From JABWBD01 sp040768665 (GTDB lineage Bacteria > Planctomycetota > Planctomycetia > Pirellulales > Thermoguttaceae), in assembly GCA_040768665.1 (NCBI GenBank), contig JAXGMN010000023.1:1-64000 (forward strand): DNA of 64,000 nt. The letters run 5' to 3'. Below the pieces are notes generated by a model. The model made no database searches. It was not told the origin of the DNA and was given only the letters and a program-made list of their open reading frames with translations. The position numbers and the translations under genes were made by a program. Below, piece by piece: positions 32,806 to 40,677 of this stretch (positions are counted from its first letter, which is position 1; each line of letters starts with the position of its first letter).

Positions 32806-33068
32806 CGCGAAGTTCCTTTCGAATTTCCAGCATCCTGCTCGACTTCCTCCCCTTCGACCGGCGGCTTGCCATGCGACCGCAATTCTTCCTCGTTCACACG
32901 CCAGCCTTCCGGCTGTTCGGGAGCACGCTCACGGATGGTCGGGCGCGGATCCACCGCGCAAGATCCCGACATTCACGTAGGCACTCCGAACCGGGGCAAC
33001 ACCCAGCGGTTCAGCACGAACCACACGACGATTACTAGCAAAAAGACAAAGAATTCCTTATAGGCCAT
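32802..33068 (-). CDS. Small membrane protein with an in-frame TGA (possible recoding or two coupled ORFs)
   Basis: From the ATG at 33068, 31 residues form a single transmembrane protein (YKEFFVFLLVIVVWFVLNRW, then VLPRFGVPT) and end in TGA at 32975-32973. The very next codon is ATG in the same frame and opens 56 more residues (MSGSCAVDPRPTIRERAPEQ, then PEGWRVNEEELRSHGKPPVE) up to the DUF2892 start. Read through, it is one 88-codon anchored protein with the TGA 5 codons before a Cys (T-TGA-M-S-G-S-C). Right after the TGA, a hairpin GCGCGG-tggat-CCGCGC forms (32943-32959). Options: selenocysteine at the TGA, a Cys-to-stop mutation, or two translationally coupled small proteins. A weak GGAG lies 11 nt before the internal ATG, so the last option is realistic. 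Confidence 0.55.
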
Positions 33069-33091
33069 AGCTTTTCGATTCCTGGGTCAAC

Positions 33092-33349
33092 TCACTCACC
33101 CATACCTGCGGTATGGAATTTCGCCCGCCAACGCTGCCGCAGCAGGCCGCACAATTTCTGATGAAACTCCTCCGGAAGCTCATAGGGCTCGCCCGCCTTG
33201 TAGAGCGTTATCGTCCTGCGAATGTTGTCGACGACGATCTGGCACGGATTGCAGTCCTTCAGATGTTCCTGAAAGGCGTCGCAAATCCCGGGATCGACAT
33301 TCCCGTCAACGTATTCGTTTAAGGCGGCCAGGAGTTCTTCGCAGTTCAT
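33092..33349 (-). CDS. Anti-sigma-factor-like zinc-finger protein (zf-HC2)
   Basis: 85-residue protein with a putative zinc-finger anti-sigma domain: MNCEELLAALNEYVDG, then the H-x3-C-x2-C zinc motif in FQEHLKDCNPC (about residues 27-37), followed by VVDNIRRTITLY. Proteins of this ZAS type hold ECF sigma factors. The C-terminal part (LPEEFHQKLCGLLRQRW) has no transmembrane helix, so it would be a cytoplasmic, redox- or metal-sensing version. No sigma factor gene lies upstream as would be usual; the region to the right is filled with inverted repeats, so the partner may have been displaced. It lies 24 nt before the small membrane gene, in the same operon. Confidence 0.8.
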   Translation of the reverse strand: MNCEELLAALNEYVDGNVDPGICDAFQEHLKDCNPCQIVVDNIRRTITLYKAGEPYELPEEFHQKLCGLLRQRWRAKFHTAGMGE

Positions 33350-34074
33350 CGCTTCAACCTGCTCGTTGGGTGACCGCTAGTGCTCTAGCAATCTTCCTTT
33401 GACGGGTGCCGAACTCGTGAGAGTTCGCGGCCGGAAGTCTCACGACTTCCGCTACCCGTCACTTCAATTCTAACGGAGCACTAGTACCAAACGGTTTTTC
33501 CGGCTGTTGGCATTTACTTTCGCTCTGTCGCGAATGCCCGCGGCTTGTCCGCGGGATGGTTACGTTCTCTGCTACATACGCCACGATCGCCGCTATCCCC
33601 CTTGGTTTCGCCCGCGGCGGCTTTGCCGCCGCGGGCGAAACCAAGGGGTGGCACGCGGGGAGGTTCCTGTAGCGGCAAGCGTGAGCCTCCCGCGGACAAG
33701 CCGCGGGCATCCTTTATAAAACCGTGCCGTGTCAAAACGGACACTTCCAGTCGAAAATACCGTCTGGTGCTAGTACCGATGCGCGGTGTGGCGGGGCGGT
33801 TACAGGTGAGGAGTTCATGGGAATGGCATGGCGCTCACATTAACCCCCACCCCCCCTTTCGTGAGGGGAGAGTCGACGCTCCGACCTGCTGCCCTGCTGC
33901 AAGCTAGGTTTGGGGAAACGACGGTTCGGAACCTCTCCTCACCTATCCTACCGGAAAGCCGGCCTGATGAAAAAGGGGACGGGCTCCGCAAGGCTTTGTA
34001 TCGGCACTCCCGTCAACCTCCTATTACTTGCAGTGCCTGTCCCCTTTTTCATCAGGCCACTGGAAAGCTCACCT
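33350..34074. repeat. Nested inverted repeats (33375-33487, 33481-33776) and family E copy 4 (33961-34058)
   Basis: No gene. First palindrome: AGTGCTC...TTGACGGGTG pairs with TACCCGTCA...GAGCACT. Second: outer ends TAGTACCAAACGGTTTTT and AAAATACCGTCTGGTGCTA enclose a large cruciform with ATGCCCGCGGCTTGTCCGCG / its complement near 33533 and 33690, and at its centre CCCTTGGTTTCGCCCGCGGC / complement (33600-33650). Third: the family-E element 33961-34058 with arms GGCCTGATGAAAAAGGGGAC and its exact complement, 16 nt before the glycosyltransferase start. The words GGAAAGC and TCACCTAT occur on both sides of it (33938-33958; 34062-34078), as if a target segment had been duplicated. Confidence 0.85.
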
Positions 34075-35286
34075 ATGACAAAATCCCCGCTGCTCGAAAT
34101 GGACGTTGCCGAGCAATCACTCGGACCGGACCGTAAGGAGGAGGGGAAGACGACCCGGGTGTTGCACGTGGTCAACGGCGAGCACTATTCAGGGGCAGAG
34201 CGCGTGCAGGACCTTCTAGCAGGTGCGCTGCCGGATTTTGGGTTCGAAGTCGGATTCGCCTGCGTCAAGCCAGGGCGGTTCTCCAAGGTGCGGCGGTCGG
34301 CCGATGCGGCGCTGTACGAGGTGCCGATGCGCGGCAGGTTCGACCTCCGACCGGTTCGCCGGCTTGCGAAGATTGTCCGCGAAGAGGGATACCGCTTGCT
34401 CCATGCGCACACTCCTCGATCGCTTCTCGTGGCCGGTCTCGCCTCGCGATTGGCGGGTGTGCCGCTCGTCTACCATGTACACAGTCCTACCTCGCGCGAT
34501 TCGACACGCCGCTGGCAGAATCGGCTCAATGCGCTCGTCGAGCGGGGCTGCTTCCCGCTTGCCGCGGAACTGGTGGCGGTGTCGCGAAGCCTGGGCCGGT
34601 ACCTGGGCGACCTGGGGGTTCCCGAGGATCGAATCACGGTAGTAGCCAACGGGGTGCCCTGCCGGCAGCCTCGGATGCCGCGCGACTTGCGTTCAGACGA
34701 TTGGGTACTCGGCACGGTTGCCCTCTTCCGGCCCCGAAAGGGAATCGAGGTGCTCCTGGAGGCTCTGTCCGTTCTGCGACGCGATGGCTTGCCCGTAACG
34801 CTTCGAGCGGTCGGGGACTTCGAGAGCGAGGGCTACCGGCGCGAAGTCAGCGAAATCGTCGACCGGCTCGGCCTGAGCCACGCCATTACCTGGACCGGCT
34901 TCACCACGGAGATCGACAGGGAGCTGGCGAAAATGGACATCTTCGTGCTGCCGAGTCTCTTCGGTGAGGGGCTGCCGATGGTCGTGCTGGAGTCGATGGC
35001 GGCGGGCGTGCCGGTCGTGGCAACACGCGTCGAAGGCCTGCCCGAAGTGATCCGCGACGGCCGCGACGGTCTCCTTGCCGAGCCGGCCGACGCTCATAGT
35101 CTCGCCGAGCGGATTGCCAAGCTCCTCCGCGGGGAAGCGGACTGGGCGGAATTGCGCCGGTCGGCACTCGAACGACAAACCGCCGGCTTCTCCGACCGTT
35201 CGATGGCCGAAGGGGTGGCAAGGGTCTATCGCCGCGTGCTCGAGCGGTCGTGTATGCCCGCCCGGCCGCTACTTTCCGTGCGCTGA
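34075..35286 (+). CDS. Glycosyltransferase family 4 (GT-B) enzyme
   Basis: 403-residue GT-B glycosyltransferase. The N-terminal acceptor domain begins RVLHVVNGEHYSGAERVQDL (about residue 30), with the GxE/R-type motif SGAERV. The donor domain has LGTVALFRPRKGIEVLLEAL (about 220), the nucleotide-binding loop FVLPSLFGEGLPMVVLESMA (about 301-320) with the family E-x7-E pair, and PVVATRVEGLPEVI (about 325). It should transfer a sugar from a nucleotide donor to a lipid or glycan in the cytoplasm. It stands alone here rather than in a polysaccharide cluster. Start ATG at 34075 is favoured because the upstream in-frame start would read through the repeat at 33961. Confidence 0.88.
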   Translation: MTKSPLLEMDVAEQSLGPDRKEEGKTTRVLHVVNGEHYSGAERVQDLLAGALPDFGFEVGFACVKPGRFSKVRRSADAALYEVPMRGRFDLRPVRRLAKIVREEGYRLLHAHTPRSLLVAGLASRLAGVPLVYHVHSPTSRDSTRRWQNRLNALVERGCFPLAAELVAVSRSLGRYLGDLGVPEDRITVVANGVPCRQPRMPRDLRSDDWVLGTVALFRPRKGIEVLLEALSVLRRDGLPVTLRAVGDFESEGYRREVSEIVDRLGLSHAITWTGFTTEIDRELAKMDIFVLPSLFGEGLPMVVLESMAAGVPVVATRVEGLPEVIRDGRDGLLAEPADAHSLAERIAKLLRGEADWAELRRSALERQTAGFSDRSMAEGVARVYRRVLERSCMPARPLLSVR

Positions 35287-35318
35287 TCGCACGGCCCGCG
35301 AACCAAACCGGTCCGCGT

Positions 35319-35420
35319 AGAGCCTATCCCAAAACCGCCGGGGACTGGCTCATTTTGCGGAGTCTTCGGAGCAAAATGTGCCTGTCCCCTTCTCCTCGCG
35401 AGGTTTTGGGATAGGCTCTT
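35319..35420. repeat. Inverted-repeat element, family E copy 5
   Basis: Arms AGAGCCTATCCCAAAACC and its exact complement. The core is CGGGGACTGGCTCATTTTG...GTGCCTGTCCCCTTC. It is very close in sequence to the copy at 8422, including the internal CGGAGTCTTCGGAGCAAAA. The stop codon of the converging lipoprotein gene lies at its right end. Confidence 0.9.
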
Positions 35421-35826
35421 AGCGGAACTTGGGCGCCTCGCTCGACTGCGGCTGCTCTTCCGATCCGCCGGTGGCTGCTTTCATCAGGGCTCGTTGAACC
35501 GCTCCGAGCACCTTGCGCGTGCTGGAGCCTTCGGCGGTTTTCTTGACGGCCGGTTCTCGGTCGGCGGACTGCTCGGGCATTGGCTCAGCCGCCGGTTCCT
35601 CGGCGTCCGCTGCCGCGTTGTCCGGCTCGGCAGCCTCCTGCGTCGCGGCAGGCGGCGACTCAGGGGCAGCCTGGCCGCCGGCATCAGCCGGTTCTTCCAG
35701 CACCTCCACGTGCGGGGGCGCGAAAACGGGCGGGGCGCCGGCCGGTTCTTCCCGGGCAGTCTCGCCACAGCCGCTGAGGGCCGCCGTGGTACCGAACAAC
35801 AACATCGTCCATAACAATGTCTTCAT
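35419..35826 (-). CDS. Low-complexity lipoprotein
   Basis: 135-residue protein with a lipoprotein signal: LLWTMLLFGTTAALSGC, Cys at about residue 20. The mature part is disordered and rich in Ala, Glu and Pro (PAGAPPVFAPPHVEVLEEPA, then EPDNAAADAEEPAAEPMPEQ), with a basic end (RKVLGAVQRALMKAA). No fold or family is recognised; it is probably an envelope spacer or structural lipoprotein. Start ATG at 35826 overlaps the stop codon of the methyltransferase (TGATG). The TAA stop lies in the edge of the family-E repeat, so the repeat may have cut off or supplied the end of the gene. Confidence 0.65.
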   Translation of the reverse strand: MKTLLWTMLLFGTTAALSGCGETAREEPAGAPPVFAPPHVEVLEEPADAGGQAAPESPPAATQEAAEPDNAAADAEEPAAEPMPEQSADREPAVKKTAEGSSTRKVLGAVQRALMKAATGGSEEQPQSSEAPKFR

Positions 35827-36548
35827 CAGATCTCTCCATAGGAACCGGCTCCGACTGCACCATCGGACGCCGTAACGGTTGCTTCTTGAGAAACGAACGA
35901 ACCGGCTGCGGGCTTCGGACGCCGCATCAGGCAAGACCAGCCGAGATATCCTTCAGGCCGCCGTGGGCTTTCAAATCGGAACGGGCGAAGGTCGACGAAT
36001 TCGAAAAGCCGCCCCAACTCCAACCGGATCTCTTCCTGGGACACCTGGGGCGGGCCGCCCTCGGCTTCTTCCCCAGTGGCGCCGGCGAGTGTCAGGTAAT
36101 ACGAACCGGGCCGGGTGACCCGCCAAAGTACGTCGAGAAATCGTTCCAGGTCCGTCCGGCGGACAAAGTGATAGAAGCCCGCGTCGTACACGAAATCAAA
36201 TGGCCCGCTGGTGCGACCGAACTTGAAAACGTCGTCCAGCACAAAACAGATCGAGGCGCCGGCCAGTTCCGCGCGCGTGCGAGCCCGATCCAATGCCATC
36301 GGCGAGGAGTCAATAGCGGTCAGCTCAAACCCCTGCCGCGCAAGGTAAACGGCGTCGGCACCGGTTCCGCAGCCGATTTCGAGGGCAATGCCTTTCGCGA
36401 TTCTTCCTTCCGATAATACGCGGACCAATTCACGGGCGGGAATGCCCGTTTCCCAGGGGGGAGTGCCATCCCGGTACATACCGTCCCAGTCGGGCTGGTC
36501 GGCCCGCTTCAATTTCGACAACGCATTCTTTCTCCGCTTCATCGGCAC
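35826..36548 (-). CDS. Class I SAM-dependent methyltransferase (TPMT/TehB-like)
   Basis: 240-residue methyltransferase. DWDGMYRDGTPPWETGIPA (about residue 19) is the N-terminal signature of thiopurine-methyltransferase-like and tellurite-resistance TehB-like enzymes. Motif I is ALEIGCGTGADAVYLARQGF (about 54), then TAIDSSPMALDRAR (about 76), and motif IV is FDFVYDAGFYHFV (about 117). The likely substrate is a small thiol, metalloid or drug-like molecule; it cannot be fixed. Start ATG at 36548 (MPMKRRKN; the ATG two codons later is an alternative). The last 25 residues (SFVSQEATVTASDGAV) are not part of the fold. It forms a two-gene unit with the lipoprotein. Confidence 0.85.
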   Translation of the reverse strand: MPMKRRKNALSKLKRADQPDWDGMYRDGTPPWETGIPARELVRVLSEGRIAKGIALEIGCGTGADAVYLARQGFELTAIDSSPMALDRARTRAELAGASICFVLDDVFKFGRTSGPFDFVYDAGFYHFVRRTDLERFLDVLWRVTRPGSYYLTLAGATGEEAEGGPPQVSQEEIRLELGRLFEFVDLRPFRFESPRRPEGYLGWSCLMRRPKPAAGSFVSQEATVTASDGAVGAGSYGEI

Positions 36549-36692
36549 CCACTCTCCGGCGTCCCTCCCGCCAACAACCCAGTGACTGCACGGGAAAAAG
36601 AGGGCCGCAGCCCGACGGCTCCATCCCTATAGTGTCGGCTTCGCGCAAGAGATTTGCAAGCGATCGGCCGCCGGTCGTCGCGAAGAGTACCC

Positions 36693-37190
36693 TCACTCCG
36701 TTCCGCCCTGCGCCAACTTCTCCAGTTCCGTATCGAACCGCACCAGGACCATTCGCCACGGGAGTTCGAGGGGTGCTGCGAGACTGTCTCGCGGCGGGGT
36801 CCGATAAAAGGCGAAATGCCAGACCACGGGAAAATACTCGCACTCGAACAGGTACCTGAGGACAACCAGGTTTTCGCCGATCCTTCGTGATGCGATCCGT
36901 TCAATCTTGCGGAACTCCCCGTACTTGGCCTGCAACTCGGCAGTTTTCTCCACGAGATTCTTCAGCTTCTCCGATTGCTGGAATTGCTTCATCAAGGGGC
37001 TGTCGCGAAGCAACTCCTCATAAGCGGCGTCCGATTGATCTTGGGAGACCTTTTCGAGAAACTGCCGGGCCCGGTTGTGCAGCCCGTCGAGCATCGGATC
37101 CGGGATCTGCTGGCAGCGTGCCGCCGGCAGGTAGGCGAGCAAGAGGAGGACGACGCAGATCGTGGCGGGATTGCCGAGTCGAAGCGACAT
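36693..37190 (-). CDS. Secreted protein of unknown function
   Basis: 165-residue protein with a signal peptide (TICVVLLLLAYLPAARC, cleavage near AARC-QQ). The mature part is helical first (MLDGLHNRARQFLEKVSQDQ, DAAYEELLRDSPLMKQFQQS) and then beta-like (RIGENLVVLRYLFECEYFPV, WRMVLVRFDTELEKL). This plan resembles small NTF2-like or DUF3887-type secreted domains, in which a helical part is followed by a curved sheet, but no signature is decisive. Start ATG at 37190. It follows folC by 24 nt on the same strand, so it is probably transcribed with it, though no functional link is evident. Confidence 0.65.
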   Translation of the reverse strand: MSLRLGNPATICVVLLLLAYLPAARCQQIPDPMLDGLHNRARQFLEKVSQDQSDAAYEELLRDSPLMKQFQQSEKLKNLVEKTAELQAKYGEFRKIERIASRRIGENLVVLRYLFECEYFPVVWHFAFYRTPPRDSLAAPLELPWRMVLVRFDTELEKLAQGGTE

Positions 37191-37214
37191 GGCGGCACTC
37201 CTTCGTGGCAGGGA

Positions 37215-38651
37215 TCACGCGAGGGCGGGTCTGCCGTCCATTCTGAACGGTCGCGAGCCGATGTGCAAGCGCATTTCCGCCGCGATGAAGAACGAACCCG
37301 CGATGCAAATCAGATCGTCTTCAGTCGCCAGCCCGCGAACGGCATCCCATGCTTCCGCGGGCTGAGCGCAGATCTGACAGCGGCGCCCGGTCAGTTGCTC
37401 GGCCAGATCGTTCAACTCCTCCGGGGCAACCGCCCGAGGATTATTCAGATAGCGGGTGAAGATCACGTGGTCGAACCTCGATAGGACGCAATTCAGCATC
37501 CCGCGGAGATCCTTTTCCTGCGTGGTTGCGAAGACCAGCAGGCGGCGGCGAGCGGAGAAACTCTCGTCGAGCAACCGGACCAGGGCATCGGCCGAGGCGA
37601 GGTTATGCGCGGCATCGACGATAATCGTCGGCCGCCTGGCGACGACCTCGGCACGAGCCGGCCAGAGCACTCCGGCCAGCCCCTGGCGAATCGCCGCGCG
37701 CGGAATGCGCCAGCCGGCACGGCTCAGCTCGGCAAGGGTCGCAATGGCGACGGAGGCATTGGCGGCCTGATGGCGCCCGGGCAGAGCCAGCGAAACGTCG
37801 TCCAGAGCAAACAGCCCGTCCATCGCCGGATAGTGGAAATCCATGCGGCCCGGCGATGCTGTGTGTTCCAGGCCTTTCGGCGGGTAATAGCGGCAATCGA
37901 AATCGACACCCAATTCCGCCAGCGTGCAGCCGAGCTGGCGGCATGTCCGGCGGATCACTTCGCGCGGCTCGTCGTCCGTGACGCCGCTGACGACGGGCAC
38001 TCCCGGCTTGATGATGCCGGCCTTCTCGCGAGCGATCGCCGCCAGCGTGTTGCCGAGCTGTCGCATATGATCGAAGCTGATGCTTGTGATCACCGCGACC
38101 TGAGGCTGGCACACGTTGGTCGAGTCGAGACGCCCTCCCATGCCGACTTCCAGCACCGCTGCGCCAACCGAATGCCGGGCGAACCGGAGCAGGGCAAGCG
38201 CCGTGGTAATCTCGAAGTAGGTCGGCCCGCTTTCCGCCGGCGAGCCGGCGGCCGCCGTGCGGTCCATTTCCCGCACGATGGGCGCCACCTGCTCGACCAG
38301 CTCGATCAGTTCTTCCGCCGAACAAGGCCGGCCGTCGATCGCCAGGCGCTCCTCCACGGACTCCAGGTGCGGCGAGGTGAACGCGCCCGTGCGATAGCCG
38401 GCCGCGGTGAGCGCCGCGGCGATCATGACGGTCGTCGAGCCCTTCCCTTTGGTCCCGGCCACGTGAATGATCGGCACTGCGTGCTGGGGATTGCCGAGCC
38501 GGGCCAGGAGTTCCCGCATGCGGTCGAGCTTGAAGTCCCGGGTGCTGTAGGGAACCGCCAGCGCGCGTTCGTAGTCGATCCGTTCGTAGAGAAACCGCAG
38601 CGCGGCCTCTCGGCGCACCTCAAGCGGCTGGCAGGGAGTGATGGAAGACAT
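37215..38651 (-). CDS. folC: Bifunctional folylpolyglutamate/dihydrofolate synthase
   Basis: 478-residue Mur-ligase-family enzyme adding glutamate to folates. The P-loop VAGTKGKGSTTVMIA (about residue 58), the following TGAFTSPHLESVEERLAIDG, the omega-loop region and ITSISFDHMRQLGNTLAAIA with KAGIIKPGVPVV (about 200-225), and the C-terminal IVDAAHNLASADALV (about 345) are all in place. The length, 478, is slightly above bacterial FolC (about 420-440) because of a longer stretch after PGVPVVSGVTDDEPREVI. Start ATG at 38651 (MSSITPCQP) chosen by homology to the short N-terminus before LRFLYERIDYER. Essential one-carbon metabolism gene. Confidence 0.92.
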   Translation of the reverse strand: MSSITPCQPLEVRREAALRFLYERIDYERALAVPYSTRDFKLDRMRELLARLGNPQHAVPIIHVAGTKGKGSTTVMIAAALTAAGYRTGAFTSPHLESVEERLAIDGRPCSAEELIELVEQVAPIVREMDRTAAAGSPAESGPTYFEITTALALLRFARHSVGAAVLEVGMGGRLDSTNVCQPQVAVITSISFDHMRQLGNTLAAIAREKAGIIKPGVPVVSGVTDDEPREVIRRTCRQLGCTLAELGVDFDCRYYPPKGLEHTASPGRMDFHYPAMDGLFALDDVSLALPGRHQAANASVAIATLAELSRAGWRIPRAAIRQGLAGVLWPARAEVVARRPTIIVDAAHNLASADALVRLLDESFSARRRLLVFATTQEKDLRGMLNCVLSRFDHVIFTRYLNNPRAVAPEELNDLAEQLTGRRCQICAQPAEAWDAVRGLATEDDLICIAGSFFIAAEMRLHIGSRPFRMDGRPALA

Positions 38652-38973
38652 ACGTCGAAATACGCAGCAAAGGGGGGGCCGCCCGTTCGGGAGCGGAAGA
38701 GTTAAGGGCCCTGACAAAACGGGGACTGGCTCCAAGCCCAACATTCGCAACACACGCAGAATCGGGATCTTGGCGAGGTGCCTGTCCCCGTTTTGTTAGG
38801 GCTTCTTATTCTATCCGGAACAGGCGCCGATGTCTTCCGCAACCTCGCCACGCCAATCGGGTGGCGGGGCCATGGGAGCGGGGCGGATGGCTTGCCCTCC
38901 GAGGGCCTGCTAGAATCGAATGGTCTTCGGCGTCCGTGTCTTTTTTGCACCTTTCGCCCCGGGGAGTTCGACC
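38652..38973. repeat. Divergent gap with family E copy 6 (38705-38804)
   Basis: The element has arms GGGCCCTGACAAAAC and GTTTTGTTAGGGC, core GGGGACTGGCTCCAAGCC...GGCGAGGTGCCTGTCCCC, and an inner variable loop. It lies between the divergent folC and PQQ-propeller genes and must leave their promoters on either side (38652-38704 and 38805-38973). A G-rich GGGGAG precedes the ATG at 38974. No gene seen. Confidence 0.85.
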
Positions 38974-40473
38974 ATGCCTATTCGGCGCATGCTTCGAAGC
39001 AGCGTACTGGTACGACTGACCGCGTATGGATTGGCGATCGGGCTTGGGAGCCTGGCCGCGGCCCGGGACGACCAAGCCGCCGACGCGCCGCAGCCGGAAC
39101 AACGCACGTGGATCGACTCCTCGGGCAAGTACCAGATCGAAGCGGCGATGCTCGGCTTCGCCGGCGGCAAAGTCCAGTTGAGAAAGTCGGACGGCAGCGA
39201 GATCGCCGTCTCGATCAGCAAACTCAGCAAGGCCGACCAGCAATACGTGCGGCAGGAACTGGCCGGTCGTCGCAAGCCTCGCCTGTCGGCCGGCCGCCCG
39301 CAGACGCAATCGCCGATGGACGGCTGGCCCGGCTGGCGAGGTCCAAACCGCGACGGGAAATCCCTCGACAGCGGCCTGCTCGACCAATGGCCGGAAGGCG
39401 GGCCCAAGCTTGCGTGGCAAGCCAAGGGAATCGGGCAGGGGTTCGCCAGCGTCGCCGTCAGCGACGGGAGCATTTACATCACCGGCGACGTGGACGGCAA
39501 GTTCGCCCTTACGGCGTTCGACCTGGAGGGCAAGCAACAATGGCAAATGCCGATCGACGCGGCCTGGACGAAAAGCCATCCAGGTGCCCGGTCGACGCCG
39601 ACCGTGGACGGGGAGCTCCTCTACATTCTCTCCGGCAACGGCCTGCTGGCCTGTGTCGAGGCCGGCAGCGGCAAGCCCCGCTGGTCGCGCCGGGCGGCCG
39701 AGTTCGACGGCAAGCCGGGCGGATGGGGCTATGCGGAATCGGTTCTCATCCACGGAGACCTGGCTGTCTTCAAGCCGGGCGGTCGAAAGTGCATCGTGGC
39801 GCTGAACAAGAAGTCCGGCGAACCGGTGTGGACAAGTACGGGCTTTGAAGCCGGCCCGGAGTACAGCTCCTGCATTGCGATCGAGCACGAGAACCGGACG
39901 ATGATCGTCACCGGGACGAACCAGGGGATCGTGGCCGTCGATCCCGAAAACGGGCGCATGCTCTGGGCCAATCCGTTCAGTGCCGGGAACGTGGCCAACT
40001 GCCCGACGCCGGCCTTTGCCGACGGCTACGTGTTCTGGGCAAACGGCTACCGCAAGGGCGGCCTCTGCTTGCTGCTGGAGGCGCGAGGCAAGCAAGTCAC
40101 TGCCGAGCGCGCGTGGAACACCGACGACATGGATTGCCACCACGGCGGCTACATCATTCACGAAGGCCATATCTACGGCAATCACAGGAAGGGCTTCGTT
40201 TGCCTGGATCTGAAGACCGGCGAAAAGAAATGGGAAGAGGAGGCGGTCGGAAAAGGCTCACTCTGCTTTGCCGACGGGATGCTCTACCTCTTCGGCGAGG
40301 AAGACGGCGCCGCGGCGCTCGCCACGTGCTCGCCCGAAGGCGCCGAGATCCGCGGCACATTCCGCGTCGACGGTGAGGGCCCGAGTTGGGCGCATCCCGT
40401 GGTCACCGGCGGGCGCCTCTATCTTCGCTACAGCGATAACCTCTACTGCTACGACGTTCGAAAAAGCGGTTGA
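38974..40473 (+). CDS. Secreted PQQ-like beta-propeller protein with SHD1 domain
   Basis: 499-residue protein. A signal peptide (SVLVRLTAYGLAIGLGSLAA) is followed by an SHD1 domain at about residues 42-95 (RTWIDSSGKYQIEAAMLGFA, LRKSDGSEIAVSISKLSKAD), a linker, and an eight-bladed PQQ-like propeller beginning GWPGWRGPNRDGKSLDSGLL (about 117). The blades show repeated motifs such as LTAFDLEGKQQWQMPI, VEAGSGKPRWSRRA, LNKKSGEPVWTS and LDLKTGEKKWEEEA. Propellers of this type in planctomycetes are secreted binding or scaffold proteins and need not bind PQQ, since they lack a dehydrogenase active site. Start ATG at 38974. There is a conserved CHHGGY-like DMDCHHGGYIIHEGHIYG motif near residue 388. 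Confidence 0.88.
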   Translation: MPIRRMLRSSVLVRLTAYGLAIGLGSLAAARDDQAADAPQPEQRTWIDSSGKYQIEAAMLGFAGGKVQLRKSDGSEIAVSISKLSKADQQYVRQELAGRRKPRLSAGRPQTQSPMDGWPGWRGPNRDGKSLDSGLLDQWPEGGPKLAWQAKGIGQGFASVAVSDGSIYITGDVDGKFALTAFDLEGKQQWQMPIDAAWTKSHPGARSTPTVDGELLYILSGNGLLACVEAGSGKPRWSRRAAEFDGKPGGWGYAESVLIHGDLAVFKPGGRKCIVALNKKSGEPVWTSTGFEAGPEYSSCIAIEHENRTMIVTGTNQGIVAVDPENGRMLWANPFSAGNVANCPTPAFADGYVFWANGYRKGGLCLLLEARGKQVTAERAWNTDDMDCHHGGYIIHEGHIYGNHRKGFVCLDLKTGEKKWEEEAVGKGSLCFADGMLYLFGEEDGAAALATCSPEGAEIRGTFRVDGEGPSWAHPVVTGGRLYLRYSDNLYCYDVRKSG

Positions 40474-40677
40474 TGCAACCGCCACCACCGACCCCGCGTC
40501 GGTGGAGCGATGTTTGGCAACTACGAACCGCCACCACCGACCCCGCGTCGGTGGAGCGATGTTTGGCAACTACGAACCGCGTCCCGTTCCCCCTCTGGCC
40601 CTCAACACTGGACTCTCTACGCGGTTTGACGGCCTCCCGCCCGTGGCCTAAAATGAGCAGGAAACAGGAGCGTAACG
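40474..40677. repeat. 49-nt tandem duplication (40479-40576)
   Basis: Two identical 49-nt units, each starting CCGCCACCACCGACCCCGCG and ending GTTTGGCAACTACGAA, lie just after the propeller gene stop codon. Each unit contains a hairpin of CCACCGAC-ccc-GCGTCGGTGG. No gene seen between them and the DUF4058 start at 40678, which has an AGGAGCGTAACG ribosome site. Confidence 0.9.
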
